64,000 nucleotides of DNA from Natronoarchaeum mannanilyticum (GCF_039522665.1 NZ_BAAADV010000007.1:248001-312000), one strand, 5' to 3'; positions 9,306-18,946 are shown, numbered from the stretch's first letter. Notes: generated from the sequence alone by a model not told the origin. Numbers and translations: made by a program.

Positions 9306-10058
9306 GTGACTGCATCGGAACGACACCGAGCGGCGCGGGCCGACACCGTCGTCGACCCGGACCCCGACGCGGCCGCCGAGCGGGTCGCCGACGGCATCGA
9401 GGAGGGGGCGCTGGTCACCGTGTTCGGGCGCTGCACGGTCGAGTACGACGGCCGGGCGTCGAGCACGCTCGGGCCGGGCGACCGCCACGTCATGCTCAAG
9501 CCCGACGGCTCGATCCTCGTCCACACCGACGAGGGCCAGCAACCCGTGAACTGGCAGCCGCCGGGCTGCACGCAGGACGCCGAACTGGCGGACGGCGACC
9601 TCAGAATCCGGAGCCACCGGTCGACGCCGGACGAGCGCCTGGACGTCCGGTTCGAGCGCGTGACGCAGGTCTCGGCGTTCGCCGTCGACGACGCGAGCGA
9701 ACTGGCGATCACCGGCACCGAGGAAGATCTCCGCGAGCGAATCCTCGACGATCCCGATCTGCTCGAAGCCGACTTCACGCCGCTGGCGACCGAGCGCCAG
9801 ACGAGCGCCGGCGCGGTCGACATCTACGGCGAGGATCACTCCGGACGAACGGTCGCCGTCGAGCTCAAGCGCAAGCGCGTCGGGCCGGACGCCGTCGGCC
9901 AGCTCCGGCGGTACGTCGACGCCCTCGAACGGGATCTCCACGACGACGCCGAGCTTCGGGGGATGCTCGTCGCGCCGTCGGTGACCGACCGAGCCAGAGA
10001 GCTGCTCGAACGGAACGGGCTGGAGTTCGTCTCGCTGACGCCGGAGACGGGCGAGTAG
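9306..10058 (+). CDS. nucS: Endonuclease NucS (EndoMS)
   Basis: A 250-residue RecB-like nuclease. The N-terminal half is the beta-sandwich DNA-binding domain (VTVFGRCTVEYDGRAS, then MLKPDGSILVHTDEG). The C-terminal half contains the nuclease residues: GAVDIYG with the metal-binding Asp, and VAVELKRKRVG with the E-x-K motif, followed by QLRRYVDALER. NucS cuts both strands at mismatches or branched ends and works with the sliding clamp. It starts at GTG after a short TATA-rich stretch. It converges on mutS, with only 13 bases between stop codons, so two different mismatch systems are neighbours. Confidence 0.93.
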   Translation: MTASERHRAARADTVVDPDPDAAAERVADGIEEGALVTVFGRCTVEYDGRASSTLGPGDRHVMLKPDGSILVHTDEGQQPVNWQPPGCTQDAELADGDLRIRSHRSTPDERLDVRFERVTQVSAFAVDDASELAITGTEEDLRERILDDPDLLEADFTPLATERQTSAGAVDIYGEDHSGRTVAVELKRKRVGPDAVGQLRRYVDALERDLHDDAELRGMLVAPSVTDRARELLERNGLEFVSLTPETGE

Positions 10059-10071
10059 CGGTCGGCAGAAG

Positions 10072-12831
10072 TCAGTTCTCTAACTCGCGCTGGAGCTCGT
10101 CGAGCAGCTGCAGGGCCTCCAGCGGCGTCGTGTCGGCGAGGTTCGCGTCGCGGAGCTTCGCCGCGACGGAGTTCGGGACGCGGTCGCCGCCGTCGCCGAC
10201 GGCCTGCCGGATCGCGGCGTCGCCCGTTCCCTCCGCGAACGGCGGTTCGTCGGGGGACGACGCGTTCGCCGCGTCGGCGTCCGACGGCGCCGCGGACGCG
10301 TCGGCATCCTCGTCGAGCAGCGTCCGCGCCCGCTCGACGACGGCGTCGGGCACGCCCGCCATCTTCGCGACCTCGACGCCGTAGGACGCCGTCGCCGGGC
10401 CGCGGCTGAGCTCGTGGTCGAAGGTCACGTCGTCGCCGTCGCGGCGGGCGGCGAAGTGGAGGTTCGCGACCCGGTCGAGGTCGTCGGCGATCTCGGTCAG
10501 ATCGTGGTGGTGGGTCGCGAACAGCGTCGTCGCGCCGACCTCGTCGTGGACGTACTCGGTGACGGCCTGGGCGATGGCGAGCCCGTCGGCGGTGCTCGTG
10601 CCGCGACCGACCTCGTCGAGCAGCACGAGCGAGCGCTCGGTGGCGGCGTCGAGGATCTCGGCGAGTTCGGTCATCTCGACCATGAACGTCGACTTCCCGC
10701 TCGCGATGTCGTCGCTGGCGCCGACGCGGGTGAACACCCGGTCGACGAGTCGCAGCTCCGCTCGCTCGGCGGGGACGAAGCTGCCCAGTTGGGCGAGCAC
10801 GACGATCAGCGCGACCTGCCGCATATATGTCGATTTGCCGGACATGTTGGGGCCGGTAATGACCGCGAAGTCCTCCGCGGGCCCGAGGTCGGCGTCGTTC
10901 GGGACGAACCGCTCCTCGGTGCGCTCGACGACGGGGTGGCGGCCCGTCTCGACGTCGATGCCGTCGCCGCCGAGTTGCGGGCGCGAGTAGTCGTGCTGGG
11001 CGGCGACCGTGGCGAGCGAGACGAGCGCGTCCAGTTCGGCCAGCGTGCCCGCGAGCGCCTGCACGCGCTCGGCCTCGTCGGCGACGGAGGAGCGGACCTC
11101 GCGGAACAGCTCGTACTCCAGGTCGTCGGCCCGCTGCTCGGCGCTGATGATCTCGTCCTCGCGCTCCTTGAGTTCGGGCGTGTAGAACCGCTCGGAGTTC
11201 TTCAGCGTCTGGCGGCGCTGGTAGTCCTCGGGGACGGCGTCGAGATTCGGGTTCGTGACCTCGATGTAGTAGCCGTGGACCGAGTTGTGGCCGACCTTCA
11301 GCGAGTCGACGCCGGTGCGCTCCCGTTCTTCGGCTTCCAGCTCGTCGATCCACTGCTTGCCCGAGCGCTCGGTCTCCCTGAGATCGTCGAGTTCGTCGCT
11401 GTACCCCTCGCGGATCACGCCGCCCTCGGTGACCTCGATCGGCGGGTCGGCCTGGATCGCGCTCCCGATCAGCTCGCGGACGTCGGCCATCTCGTCGAGA
11501 CGCTCGCGGAGGTCGACCAGCCGGTCGCACTCGACGCCGGAGAGCTCCGCTCGGAGTTCGGGCACGACGTCGAGCGTATCCTTCAGCGAGCGGAGGTCGC
11601 GGGCGTTCGCTCGTCCGCGAGCGACCCGGGCGATCAGGCGCTCGACGTCGTACACGTCCCGCAGGAGATCGCTCGCGGTCTCGCGGCGCTGGAGGCTCCC
11701 GACCAGCTCTTCGACGGCGTCGTGACGCGCTTCGATCTCCTCGCGGTCGATCAGCGGTCGGCGGAGCCAGTCTTTGAGTTCGCGGCTGCCCATCGCGCAG
11801 GACGTCTCGTCGAGCACGTCGATCAGCGCGTCTCCGGCCTGATCGTGGACCGAGCGGCGCTCGAACAGTTCGAGGCTCCGGATCGCGACCCGGTCGAGCA
11901 CCATGTACTCCCGCGGGTCGTAGCGGGTGAGCGTGTTGATGTAGTCGAGCGAGCCGACCGCGGAGTCGTCTGCGGCGCCGTCGCCGCTCGACGCCCCGGC
12001 GTCCGCGTCGTCGCCCTCGTCTTCGGCGTCGGCATCGCTTTCGGCGGCTGCGTCGGGATGCAGCTCGGTGTAGCGCCCGCCGCGCGTGTACTCGGCGTAC
12101 GCCAGCAGGGCGCCGCAGGCCCGCACCTCGACGTCGCTCGCGAGCAGCGAGTCCGGGTCCCCGAAGTACGCCGCGACGCGCTCGGCGGCGGCGTCGAACT
12201 CGAACGTGCGCTCGTCGTGTGGCGTCACCATGCAGTTCGCGGGGAACGGGTCGCCCGAGGCGTCCGGCCCGAGGATCGCCTCCTCGGGATCGAACCGGCT
12301 GATCTCGTCGCGCAGCGCGGCGTCGGCGTCGACCGCGGTGGCGTAGAAGTCGCCCGTCGAGACGTCGAGCAGCGCGAGGCCGTGTTCCTCGCCTTCGGAG
12401 GCCAGCGCCGCGACGAAGTTGTTGTCCTCGGTGTCGAGCAGTTCGTCCTCGGTGAGCGTTCCGGGCGTGACGATCCGGGTCACCGCGCGGTCGACGACGC
12501 CGCTGACCTCGTCGGGGTCCTGCACCTGGTCGGCGATCGCGACCCGGTAGCCGGCGTCCAGCAGCGTCTCGACGTACGACTCGGCGTTGTCGATCGGGAT
12601 GCCGGCCATCGGGTAGGTGCCCGTCGAGTCCTCGCGCTTGGTGAGCGTGATCTCCAGCAGGCGCGCGATGGCTTCCGCCGCATCGCAGAAGGCCTCGTAG
12701 AAGTCGCCGACCTGAAAGAGCACCAGCGAGTCGTCGTAGCGCTCGCAGAGCTCGTAGTACTGGGACATCATCGGCGTCAGGTCCTCGCGCCGATCTGCCA
12801 TCTTCTCGGGGGGTCCGAGCGCCGCGTCCAT
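10072..12831 (-). CDS. mutS: DNA mismatch repair ATPase MutS
   Basis: A 919-residue MutS1. The mismatch-reading N-terminal domain begins with [27 protein letters not shown], with the F-x-E wedge in GDFYEAF. Lever and clamp domains follow, and the ATPase has a Walker [12 protein letters not shown] near residue 660 and Walker [12 protein letters not shown] haloarchaeal acidic insert (about 30 Asp/Ala/Glu residues) sits in the connector region, and another near the C-terminus. The start at 12831 is supported by a TATA element 22-31 bases upstream, giving a leaderless message. No mutL is visible in the window. Convergent neighbour is nucS. Confidence 0.95.
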   Translation of the reverse strand: MDAALGPPEKMADRREDLTPMMSQYYELCERYDDSLVLFQVGDFYEAFCDAAEAIARLLEITLTKREDSTGTYPMAGIPIDNAESYVETLLDAGYRVAIADQVQDPDEVSGVVDRAVTRIVTPGTLTEDELLDTEDNNFVAALASEGEEHGLALLDVSTGDFYATAVDADAALRDEISRFDPEEAILGPDASGDPFPANCMVTPHDERTFEFDAAAERVAAYFGDPDSLLASDVEVRACGALLAYAEYTRGGRYTELHPDAAAESDADAEDEGDDADAGASSGDGAADDSAVGSLDYINTLTRYDPREYMVLDRVAIRSLELFERRSVHDQAGDALIDVLDETSCAMGSRELKDWLRRPLIDREEIEARHDAVEELVGSLQRRETASDLLRDVYDVERLIARVARGRANARDLRSLKDTLDVVPELRAELSGVECDRLVDLRERLDEMADVRELIGSAIQADPPIEVTEGGVIREGYSDELDDLRETERSGKQWIDELEAEERERTGVDSLKVGHNSVHGYYIEVTNPNLDAVPEDYQRRQTLKNSERFYTPELKEREDEIISAEQRADDLEYELFREVRSSVADEAERVQALAGTLAELDALVSLATVAAQHDYSRPQLGGDGIDVETGRHPVVERTEERFVPNDADLGPAEDFAVITGPNMSGKSTYMRQVALIVVLAQLGSFVPAERAELRLVDRVFTRVGASDDIASGKSTFMVEMTELAEILDAATERSLVLLDEVGRGTSTADGLAIAQAVTEYVHDEVGATTLFATHHHDLTEIADDLDRVANLHFAARRDGDDVTFDHELSRGPATASYGVEVAKMAGVPDAVVERARTLLDEDADASAAPSDADAANASSPDEPPFAEGTGDAAIRQAVGDGGDRVPNSVAAKLRDANLADTTPLEALQLLDELQRELEN

Positions 12832-12852
12832 GTCCGACCCCAGCGGACGGGC

Positions 12853-12862
12853 GCAAAAATAC
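12853..12862 (-). promoter_or_regulatory. TATA box for mutS
   Basis: On the minus strand this reads GTATTTTTGC in otherwise GC-rich sequence. Its centre is about 27 bases from the mutS ATG at 12831, the spacing expected for a leaderless haloarchaeal transcript. Confidence 0.55.
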
Positions 12863-12897
12863 CCTCCGCTCCGGGGGCGTCGCGACGCCGATCCGCC

Positions 12898-13680
12898 CTA
12901 CCGCGTCCGCGCGATGCCGTGCTCGAACACCTTGCGATTGGGAACGATGAACTCCTCTTCCTCGTTCTCGATGCGGGTCACCAGCAGATCGACCTCCTGG
13001 ACGATCCCCTCGCGGTCGCCGATCCGCACCTCGTCGCCGATGCCGTAGGGCTGGTTCAGGAGGAGGTACATCCCGGCGGCCGCCGACGAGAGGAAGTCCT
13101 TGAACGCCAACCCGCCGAGGAACACGACGCCGAACACGTACACGGTCAGCAGGATCAAAAGCGCCGTCGTGTTGACGTCGACCTGGCTCAGAGCGATCAG
13201 CAGGGCGACGTACAGCACGGTGTACTTCACCGCGAGCGGAAGGAGCGTGATCTCGGGCAGTTTGACGTCGCGCAGTCGCTCGCTGGCGATCAGTTCGGCC
13301 TTGTCCGCGACGATGAAGCCGAGGATCATCACGACGACGGCGACGAACAGTTTCGGGACGAACGCGGCGACGCCGATCCAGAACGACGGCGCCTCGAAGA
13401 AGTTCGCGACGCGAATCGCCGCCAGGATCGAGACGCCGTAGACGAACCACGATGTGAGTCGGGCCAGCAGCGACACCGTCGACGTGCCGAGGCTTCTGGC
13501 CGTGCGCTCGAACGGCGTCCCCTCGACGGCGTCGGGCACGCCCGCCGCGACCAGAATCTGCTTGTTCACGCGGCCGACCAGCAGCCCCAGTCCCAGCCCG
13601 ACGACCAGCAGGATCAGCGCGACGACGACCGGCTCCTGGAACAGCGTGAACCCGTCGGGGAACGCCTGCAGCAGGAGCAT
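12898..13680 (-). CDS. MscS-type mechanosensitive ion channel
   Basis: A 260-residue protein with hydrophobic segments at about 14-38 (VVVALILLVVGLGLGLLVG), 75-90, 100-125 and 140-180, followed by the MscS beta domain: FLSSAAAGMYLLLNQPYGIGDEVRIG and a C-terminal EFIVPNRKVFEHGI. The helix ahead of the beta domain and the PNxxF-type ending are family marks. It opens under membrane tension to release solutes. Its start lies one base after the dacZ stop, so the channel and the c-di-AMP synthase form one operon; in many prokaryotes c-di-AMP controls osmolyte transport, making a functional link plausible but unproven here. Confidence 0.88.
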   Translation of the reverse strand: MLLLQAFPDGFTLFQEPVVVALILLVVGLGLGLLVGRVNKQILVAAGVPDAVEGTPFERTARSLGTSTVSLLARLTSWFVYGVSILAAIRVANFFEAPSFWIGVAAFVPKLFVAVVVMILGFIVADKAELIASERLRDVKLPEITLLPLAVKYTVLYVALLIALSQVDVNTTALLILLTVYVFGVVFLGGLAFKDFLSSAAAGMYLLLNQPYGIGDEVRIGDREGIVQEVDLLVTRIENEEEEFIVPNRKVFEHGIARTR

Positions 13681-13681
13681 C

Positions 13682-14500
13682 TCAGTAGTTCTCCGGATCG
13701 AGTTCGAGCACCAGTTCGCCGCCCTTGAACGCTCGCACGAGTCCGTCGCTCTCGCTGAGGACGATCGCCGTCGCGTTCGTGTCGCGGGTGATCGCCCCGG
13801 CCGCCATGTGCCGGGCGCCCAGCCCCTTCGGGATGTCGACGCCCTCCGCGGCGGGTTCGAGGTAGCGGTACGCGCTGACGATCTTGCCGGCGTCGCTGAT
13901 GACGAAGGCGCCGTCGAGCCGCGAGAACTCCTTGAGCATCACCTTCACGATCGGGTCGCCGACGTGGACGTGGGACTTCTCGAAGGGGTTGTAGCTGAGC
14001 GGGCGGGACTTGTTCATCACCTTCCCGGCGTCGCCGACGACGAACAGCGCGCCGACGGGCTTGCCCTTCTGGCCCTTCTGGCCGAGCTCGATCGCGACGT
14101 CGAAGACGGCCCGGATGACGTCCGGCTCGGCGCGGGAGTTGACGAACAGTTCGTAAATCCCCGAGCCTTCGGCGGGGTTCGCCCGGACGCGAGTCAGCGA
14201 GTCGACGTCGTCCGCGAACAGCCCGAGCGCGCACAGGAGATCGTCGCCCTCGTCGACGATCCCCTCGTCGACGGCGCCCTCGATCGCGAACTCGATCCGG
14301 TCCGACGCGTCCTCGAACTGGACGGGTAACTCGACGTACGCGTCGGCGTCGTGGACGTTCTCCGGCCCGACGAGGATCACGTCCGGGTCGTCGTCGTCGA
14401 GATCGTCGAACCGCTCGTAGTAGGAACTGCTCGGCGAGAACAGCAGGATTCCGTCAACGTCGTCGAACAGGTCGCCAAACAGTTCGCGTAGGTCCGACAT
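13682..14500 (-). CDS. dacZ: Diadenylate cyclase (c-di-AMP synthase) DacZ
   Basis: A 272-residue protein whose C-terminal half is a DAC (DisA_N) domain. The two catalytic motifs are clear: RLDGAFVISDAGKI (DGA) near residue 198 and GLGARHMAAGAI (RHxxA) near 230. The N-terminal 120 residues are an archaeal-specific domain, as in the haloarchaeal DacZ enzymes. It condenses two ATP into cyclic di-AMP, which in Haloferax is essential and tied to osmotic adaptation. First gene of a two-gene operon with an MscS-type channel. A TATA-like stretch in the 14510-14540 region is available for its promoter. Divergent from sdo1. Confidence 0.93.
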   Translation of the reverse strand: MSDLRELFGDLFDDVDGILLFSPSSSYYERFDDLDDDDPDVILVGPENVHDADAYVELPVQFEDASDRIEFAIEGAVDEGIVDEGDDLLCALGLFADDVDSLTRVRANPAEGSGIYELFVNSRAEPDVIRAVFDVAIELGQKGQKGKPVGALFVVGDAGKVMNKSRPLSYNPFEKSHVHVGDPIVKVMLKEFSRLDGAFVISDAGKIVSAYRYLEPAAEGVDIPKGLGARHMAAGAITRDTNATAIVLSESDGLVRAFKGGELVLELDPENY

Positions 14501-14631
14501 CGCCCGTACCCACTTGGCGATGGGAGAAAAGGTTTTTGTGAGCGACTCGACGCCGCCGCGACGGCGAAATCGGACAACTCGGCGGGGTCGTCGGGAAACA
14601 CATTTTTACCCCCGCCGCTTTACCCACAGAT

Positions 14632-15357
14632 ATGATATCGCTTGACGATGCCGTGACGGCGCGCCTCGAATCCCACGGGGAGCGATTCGAAGTGCTCGTC
14701 GATCCGGACGCCGCCCTCGAGATCAAGCGCGGCGACTTCGAAGGAGAGCTCGAGGACGTGATCGCCGCCGAGGACGTCTTCGAGAACGCGAGCCGCGGGG
14801 ACCGCCCCGCCGAGTCCGACCTCGAAGAGGTGTTCGGGACGACAGACTCTCTCGAGATCATCCCCGAGGTGATCCAGCGCGGCGAGATTCAGATCACGGC
14901 CGAGCAGCGCCGCGAGATGCAAGAACAGAAGCACAAACAGCTGGTCAACCAGATCACGCGCAACGCCGTCAACCCCCAGATGGACGACGCGCCCCATCCG
15001 CCCGACCGGATCGAGAGCGCCCTGGAGGACGCCGGCTTCGACGTCGATCCGATGGAACCCGTAGAGGAGCAGGTCGACGACGCGCTCGACGCGCTCCGGC
15101 CGATCATCCCGATCCGGTTCGACGAGGTCACCGTCGCCGTGCAGGTGCCGCCCGAACAGGCCGGCAGCGCGCAGGCCCAGCTCCGGGAGTTCGGCGACCT
15201 CCAGCGCGAGGAGTGGCAGGGCGACGGCTCGTGGATCGGCGTGCTGCAGTTCCCCGCCGGGCTGCAAAACGAGTTTTTCGACCGCGCGAACGAGGTTACC
15301 GGCGGCGAAGCGGAAACGCAGATCGTCCGGGACGAGGACGACATCAAGACGCAGTAG
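14632..15357 (+). CDS. sdo1: Ribosome assembly factor SBDS/SDO1
   Basis: A 241-residue protein of typical SBDS length and three-domain layout: the N-terminal FYSH domain (ISLDDAVTARLESHGERFEVLVDPD, then EVFGTTDSLEIIPEVIQRGEIQIT), a three-helix middle (ITRNAVNPQMDDAPHPPDRIE), and a C-terminal ferredoxin-like domain (RPIIPIRFDEVTVAVQVPP). SBDS acts with EF-2-like GTPases to release aIF6 from the 50S subunit. The ATG lies about 25-30 bases after a TATA-like CATTTTTACC, consistent with a leaderless message. In many archaea sdo1 lies with proteasome or exosome genes; here it lies between dacZ and a FUN14 gene. Confidence 0.94.
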   Translation: MISLDDAVTARLESHGERFEVLVDPDAALEIKRGDFEGELEDVIAAEDVFENASRGDRPAESDLEEVFGTTDSLEIIPEVIQRGEIQITAEQRREMQEQKHKQLVNQITRNAVNPQMDDAPHPPDRIESALEDAGFDVDPMEPVEEQVDDALDALRPIIPIRFDEVTVAVQVPPEQAGSAQAQLREFGDLQREEWQGDGSWIGVLQFPAGLQNEFFDRANEVTGGEAETQIVRDEDDIKTQ

Positions 15358-15384
15358 TCCGCTCGGAACGACGCCCGAGACCGA

Positions 15385-15690
15385 TTATCCTCGCTTGAAG
15401 CCGATCAGGAAGCCGCCGGTGAACCCGGCGCCGATCGACAGCGAGGAGATGATCGGCTCGATCCATCCCGGATCCTGTACCTTCTCCTGCGTGCTGACAA
15501 GTCCGTTCGTCAGCCGGTTCCAGTCGACGGTGAGAATTCCCTTCGATTCGAGGAACCGGAACACCGCGAGCTGGACGCCGACGATCACCGCGAGCAGCTT
15601 CGCGAGCTTCTTCGCGGCGAAGCCGATCAGCGCGCCGATCGCGGCGCCGCTGCCGAGTTCCAGACCCAGTTGCTGGGGGTCGAGCTCCAT
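15385..15690 (-). CDS. FUN14 domain membrane protein
   Basis: A 101-residue membrane protein matching the FUN14 family. The glycine-rich LGSGAAIGALIGFAAKKLAK helix at residues 10-30, the AVIVGVQLAVFRFLESKG segment, and the terminal GAGFTGGFLIGFKRG are family features. Eukaryotic FUN14 proteins are mitochondrial outer-membrane mitophagy receptors; archaeal function is unknown. The ATG at 15688-15690 was chosen because a TATA box lies 25 bases upstream; longer in-frame starts exist but would place the promoter inside the gene. Convergent with sdo1. Confidence 0.85.
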   Translation of the reverse strand: MELDPQQLGLELGSGAAIGALIGFAAKKLAKLLAVIVGVQLAVFRFLESKGILTVDWNRLTNGLVSTQEKVQDPGWIEPIISSLSIGAGFTGGFLIGFKRG

Positions 15691-15710
15691 ACCTGAACAA
15701 GGTAACTCTA

Positions 15711-15720
15711 CCTTATATGA
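15711..15720 (-). promoter_or_regulatory. TATA box for the FUN14 gene
   Basis: The minus strand reads TCATATAAGG, a strong archaeal TATA element, centred 25 bases from the FUN14 ATG, predicting a leaderless transcript and supporting that start. Confidence 0.65.
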
Positions 15721-15790
15721 TCTTTGCGGCTCTTCGTGTCCTCGAAGGGTCGCCTTACTCCGCTCTCCCACTGGAATCGCGCATCGTGAG

Positions 15791-15822
15791 TGACGTTAAG
15801 TCGACACGTATAGATAACGTCA
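15791..15822. promoter_or_regulatory. Inverted repeat in the FUN14-hflX intergenic region
   Basis: TGACGTTA at 15791-15798 and TAACGTCA at 15815-15822 are exact inverted 8-mers separated by 16 bases. They lie between two divergent promoters (FUN14 at 15711, hflX at 15919) in a 286-bp non-coding stretch, so they could be an operator. No partner regulator is evident. Confidence 0.35.
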
Positions 15823-15918
15823 TTTCTGGTGAATCGAGTCGGCCGTCCGGCGTTCGGCTTCGTCCCGGCGTCTCGAACCGAAGTGCCGTCTCCTGCCGAC
15901 GTGCTGTCACCCGCCGAC

Positions 15919-15928
15919 GTTTAAATAC
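15919..15928 (+). promoter_or_regulatory. TATA box for hflX
   Basis: GTTTAAATAC is a good haloarchaeal TATA box. It is about 53 bases from the hflX ATG, so a leader of some 25-30 nt is expected instead of a leaderless transcript. Confidence 0.5.
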
Positions 15929-15976
15929 GACGAGCGCCTACGTGAGCGCACGAAGCGACCGCTCGAACGCACCCAC

Positions 15977-17275
15977 ATGATCGCGATAATCGCCAAGCGT
16001 GTCGACGATGGAACCGCCGATACGTCCGAGATCAGCGAACTGGCGCGCGCGGCGGGCTACACCGTCGCGGGCGAAGTGACCCAGAAGCGCCGCGAGGATC
16101 CCGCGCTCGAGATCGGCGAGGGGAAGGCCGAGGAGATGGCCGACCTCGTCGTCGAGGCCGACGCGGACGCGGTGATCTTCGACAACCGACTCGATCCCTA
16201 CCAGACGTTCAACCTCGGCAAGAAGCTTCCCGAGGGCGTCGAGGTGATCGACCGGTTCACGCTGATCCTGGACATCTTCGGCCAGCGCGCCCAGACCCGG
16301 AAAGCCCAGCTGCAAGTCGAACTGGCCGAGCTGCGGTACGAGCTGCCCCGCGCCGAAGCCAAGGCGAGCCTGGCCAAGCGCGAGGAGCGGCCCGGTTTCA
16401 TGGGCCTCGGCGAGTACGACGAGAGCCGCGAAGAGGACATCAAAAAGCAGATCAGCCGGATCAAAGACGAGCTCGACCGGATCGCCGACACGGAGGAGCA
16501 GCGCCGCGAGCAACGGCGCGAGTCCGGCTTCGATCTCGTCGCCCTCGCCGGGTACACCAACGCCGGCAAGTCCACGCTGATGCGCCGGCTCGCCGCCGAC
16601 GTCGACGTCGACGAGAACGAGGACCTGCATCCCGATCTCGACACCACGGCCGAGAGCGAGGATCGCCTCTTTACGACGCTCGGGACGACGACTCGCAAGC
16701 TCGACTTCGATCGGCGGGACGTCCTGCTCACCGACACGGTCGGATTCATCAGCGACCTGCCCCACTGGCTCGTCGAGTCGTTCAAGTCGACGCTCGACGA
16801 GGTGTACCGGGCCGATCTCGTCTTGCTCGTGGTCGACGTCAGCGACCCCGTCGAGGAGATCCGCGAGAAGCTCGTCACCAGCCACGACACGCTCTACGAG
16901 CGCAACGAAGCGCCGATCGTCACCGTGCTCAACAAGATCGACACGGTCGACGACGAGGAACTCGCCGAGAAGCGGGAAGCGCTCTCGGCGCTCGCGCCGA
17001 ACCCGATCGCGGTCAGCGGCAAGGAAGGCCGAAACGTCGAGGACCTCCTCGCTCGGATCGACGACGAACTGCCCGACTGGGAGCGCGAGCGACTCGTCCT
17101 GCCGATGACCGAGGACACGATGAGCGTCGTGTCGTGGATCCACGACAACGCCCGAGTCAACGACGTCACGTACGGCGACGAGGACGTCGTCGTCGACTTC
17201 GAGGCGCGCCCGGCGATCGTCGAACAGTCCCGCGCTCGCGCCGGCGACCTCTCCCGGCCCGTCGAGTCGGCGTGA
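15977..17275 (+). CDS. hflX: Ribosome-associated GTPase HflX
   Basis: A 432-residue HflX. The N-terminal domain (residues 1-180) includes VAGEVTQKRREDPALEIGEGK and the glycine-rich linker RPGFMGLGEYDESREEDI. The GTPase domain has the P-loop ALAGYTNAGKST near residue 194, switch II DTVGFISDLPHWLV near 253, NKID near 318 and a late VSGKEG. HflX binds ribosomes and can split stalled or heat-damaged 70S particles in bacteria; archaeal members bind the large subunit. The ATG is preceded by a short leader. Divergent from the FUN14 gene. Confidence 0.95.
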   Translation: MIAIIAKRVDDGTADTSEISELARAAGYTVAGEVTQKRREDPALEIGEGKAEEMADLVVEADADAVIFDNRLDPYQTFNLGKKLPEGVEVIDRFTLILDIFGQRAQTRKAQLQVELAELRYELPRAEAKASLAKREERPGFMGLGEYDESREEDIKKQISRIKDELDRIADTEEQRREQRRESGFDLVALAGYTNAGKSTLMRRLAADVDVDENEDLHPDLDTTAESEDRLFTTLGTTTRKLDFDRRDVLLTDTVGFISDLPHWLVESFKSTLDEVYRADLVLLVVDVSDPVEEIREKLVTSHDTLYERNEAPIVTVLNKIDTVDDEELAEKREALSALAPNPIAVSGKEGRNVEDLLARIDDELPDWERERLVLPMTEDTMSVVSWIHDNARVNDVTYGDEDVVVDFEARPAIVEQSRARAGDLSRPVESA

Positions 17276-17506
17276 CGCTCGCTCCGTCGTAGCGACGTGA
17301 CACCCACACCACCGTAGCGGCGTGACGCCGCCGCTGTGCGGACGCTCCCTTCTACAGGTTTATCCGCGATCGGGCGACCACCCGGCGTATGTCCTGACGG
17401 ATCGTCCCGCGGCGAGCAGCGAGTGCGCGACGCACCGCCGCGGGATTCCCGACCGCGTCGCCTGTTCGCTATCCTCGGTACGGCGACCGCCGTGGACATC
17501 GATTGC

Positions 17507-18946
17507 TCACTCGGCGTCGTTCCACAGCGCGTCGGCCACCAGCGGCGGCAGATCGGTCGCCACCAGCCCGTAGCCGTGGTCGTCGACGGCGAGATCGCCC
17601 GCCCGACCGTTGGCGTACGCCCCTACGCCGGCGGCCTGCACCGGATCCTCGATCGCGGTGACCAGCGCGCTCGTGACGCCCGCCAACACGTCGCCGGTCC
17701 CCCCGACTGTCATGCCGGGATTGCCGGTCCGGTTGACCCGCGTCGTCTCGCCGTCCGATATCACGTCGTGAGCGCCCTTGACCAGCAGCGTCGCACCGAT
17801 CTCGCCGGCGAACGCCGAAACGGCGTCCGCACGCTCCTCCCAGTCGTCGGCAGCCGGGCCGCCCATCTTCCGGAGCTCGCCCTGGTGGGGCGTGCAGACG
17901 AGTTCTGCGTCGGTCTCGACCTCGGGCACGACCTGCAAGGCGTCGGCGTCGACGACGACCCGCCCGTCGTAGGAAGCGAGGAACTCCCCCACCGCGTCGA
18001 GCGTTCCCTCGTCGTCGCCGAGGCCCGGGCCGATCAGCACGGCGTCCTGATCGGCGGCGAGCTCGAGCAGCTCGTCGACGTGTCCCGGCGCGAGCGCGTC
18101 GCCGGTCAGCGGCTCGACGATGAAGTTCTCGGAGAACCCGCGCACGTCCGGCGCGATGGTCTCCGGAACCGCGACGCGAACGAGGTCCGCGCCGGCGCGG
18201 AACGCCGCCTGGGCCGACAGCGCGGGCGCGCCGGAGTACGGCCCGCCGCCGATCACCAGCACCTCGCCGTGGTCGCCCTTGTGGCTCCGGGGATCGCGTT
18301 CGAGCGCGAGCAGGTCGCCGCGCTCGACGAACAGCTCCGCGGCCTCGGGGATGCCGATGTCGGCCACTGTCACGTCGATGTCGAGATCGGTCAATCCGGG
18401 TTTCTGATCGTGGAACGTTACGACGTGGTCGGCCTCGACAGCCGCACCCGGCGCCTCCCCGGTGTCGGCGTCGACGCCGGAGGGGACGTCGACCGCGATC
18501 ACCGTCGCGTCGGCGTCGTCGATCGCCCGGGCGGCCGTGGCGGCGGGCTCGCGGAGCGCGCCGGCGACGCCGGTGCCCAGCATCGCGTCGACGATCACGT
18601 CGGCGTCGGGCAGGTCCAGCGCCCGGGAGTCTTTGACCTCCACCGTCTCGTAGTCGCCCGCTTCGAGGGCATCCCAGTTCTCGCGCGCGATCTCGGTCCC
18701 GATCGTTTCCGCCCTGCCAAGCAGGTGAACGGAGACGTCGTACTCGTCGAGAAAGCGTGCCGCGACGAACGCGTCGCCGCCGTTGTTGCCGCGGCCGGCG
18801 ACGATCGCGACTGTGGATCCCGGCTCGGCGCGTTCGCTGACGGCGCTGGCGACGGCGTTGCCACTCGACTCCATGAGCTGCTTGCGCGGGACGCCGAGTG
18901 CCTCGGCGTTGACGTCGACGGCGGCCATGCGATCGCTCGTGATCAT
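17507..18946 (-). CDS. nnrDE: Bifunctional NAD(P)H-hydrate epimerase / ADP-dependent dehydratase
   Basis: A 479-residue fusion of the two NAD(P)HX repair activities. The N-terminal YjeF_N epimerase (1-210) shows IVAGRGNNGGDAFVAARFL near residue 52 and the DVPSGVDADTGE loop. The C-terminal ribokinase-like dehydratase (230-479) shows SHKGDHGEVLVIGGGPYSGA and the catalytic GMTVGGTGDVLAGVTSAL. Together they restore NADH/NADPH damaged by hydration. The ATG at 18946 reads MITSDRMAAVDVNAEALG; a second ATG six codons in is possible. The open frame extends further upstream as Arg-rich shadow sequence. The 231 bases before it (17276-17506) hold no gene I can support. Confidence 0.92.
   Translation of the reverse strand: MITSDRMAAVDVNAEALGVPRKQLMESSGNAVASAVSERAEPGSTVAIVAGRGNNGGDAFVAARFLDEYDVSVHLLGRAETIGTEIARENWDALEAGDYETVEVKDSRALDLPDADVIVDAMLGTGVAGALREPAATAARAIDDADATVIAVDVPSGVDADTGEAPGAAVEADHVVTFHDQKPGLTDLDIDVTVADIGIPEAAELFVERGDLLALERDPRSHKGDHGEVLVIGGGPYSGAPALSAQAAFRAGADLVRVAVPETIAPDVRGFSENFIVEPLTGDALAPGHVDELLELAADQDAVLIGPGLGDDEGTLDAVGEFLASYDGRVVVDADALQVVPEVETDAELVCTPHQGELRKMGGPAADDWEERADAVSAFAGEIGATLLVKGAHDVISDGETTRVNRTGNPGMTVGGTGDVLAGVTSALVTAIEDPVQAAGVGAYANGRAGDLAVDDHGYGLVATDLPPLVADALWNDAE

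Noticed and set aside
9836-13450. Open frame of about 1,200 codons over mutS and mscS on the same strand
   Set aside because: Composition is Arg/Ala/Pro shadow of the real mutS frame; no domain motif is seen.
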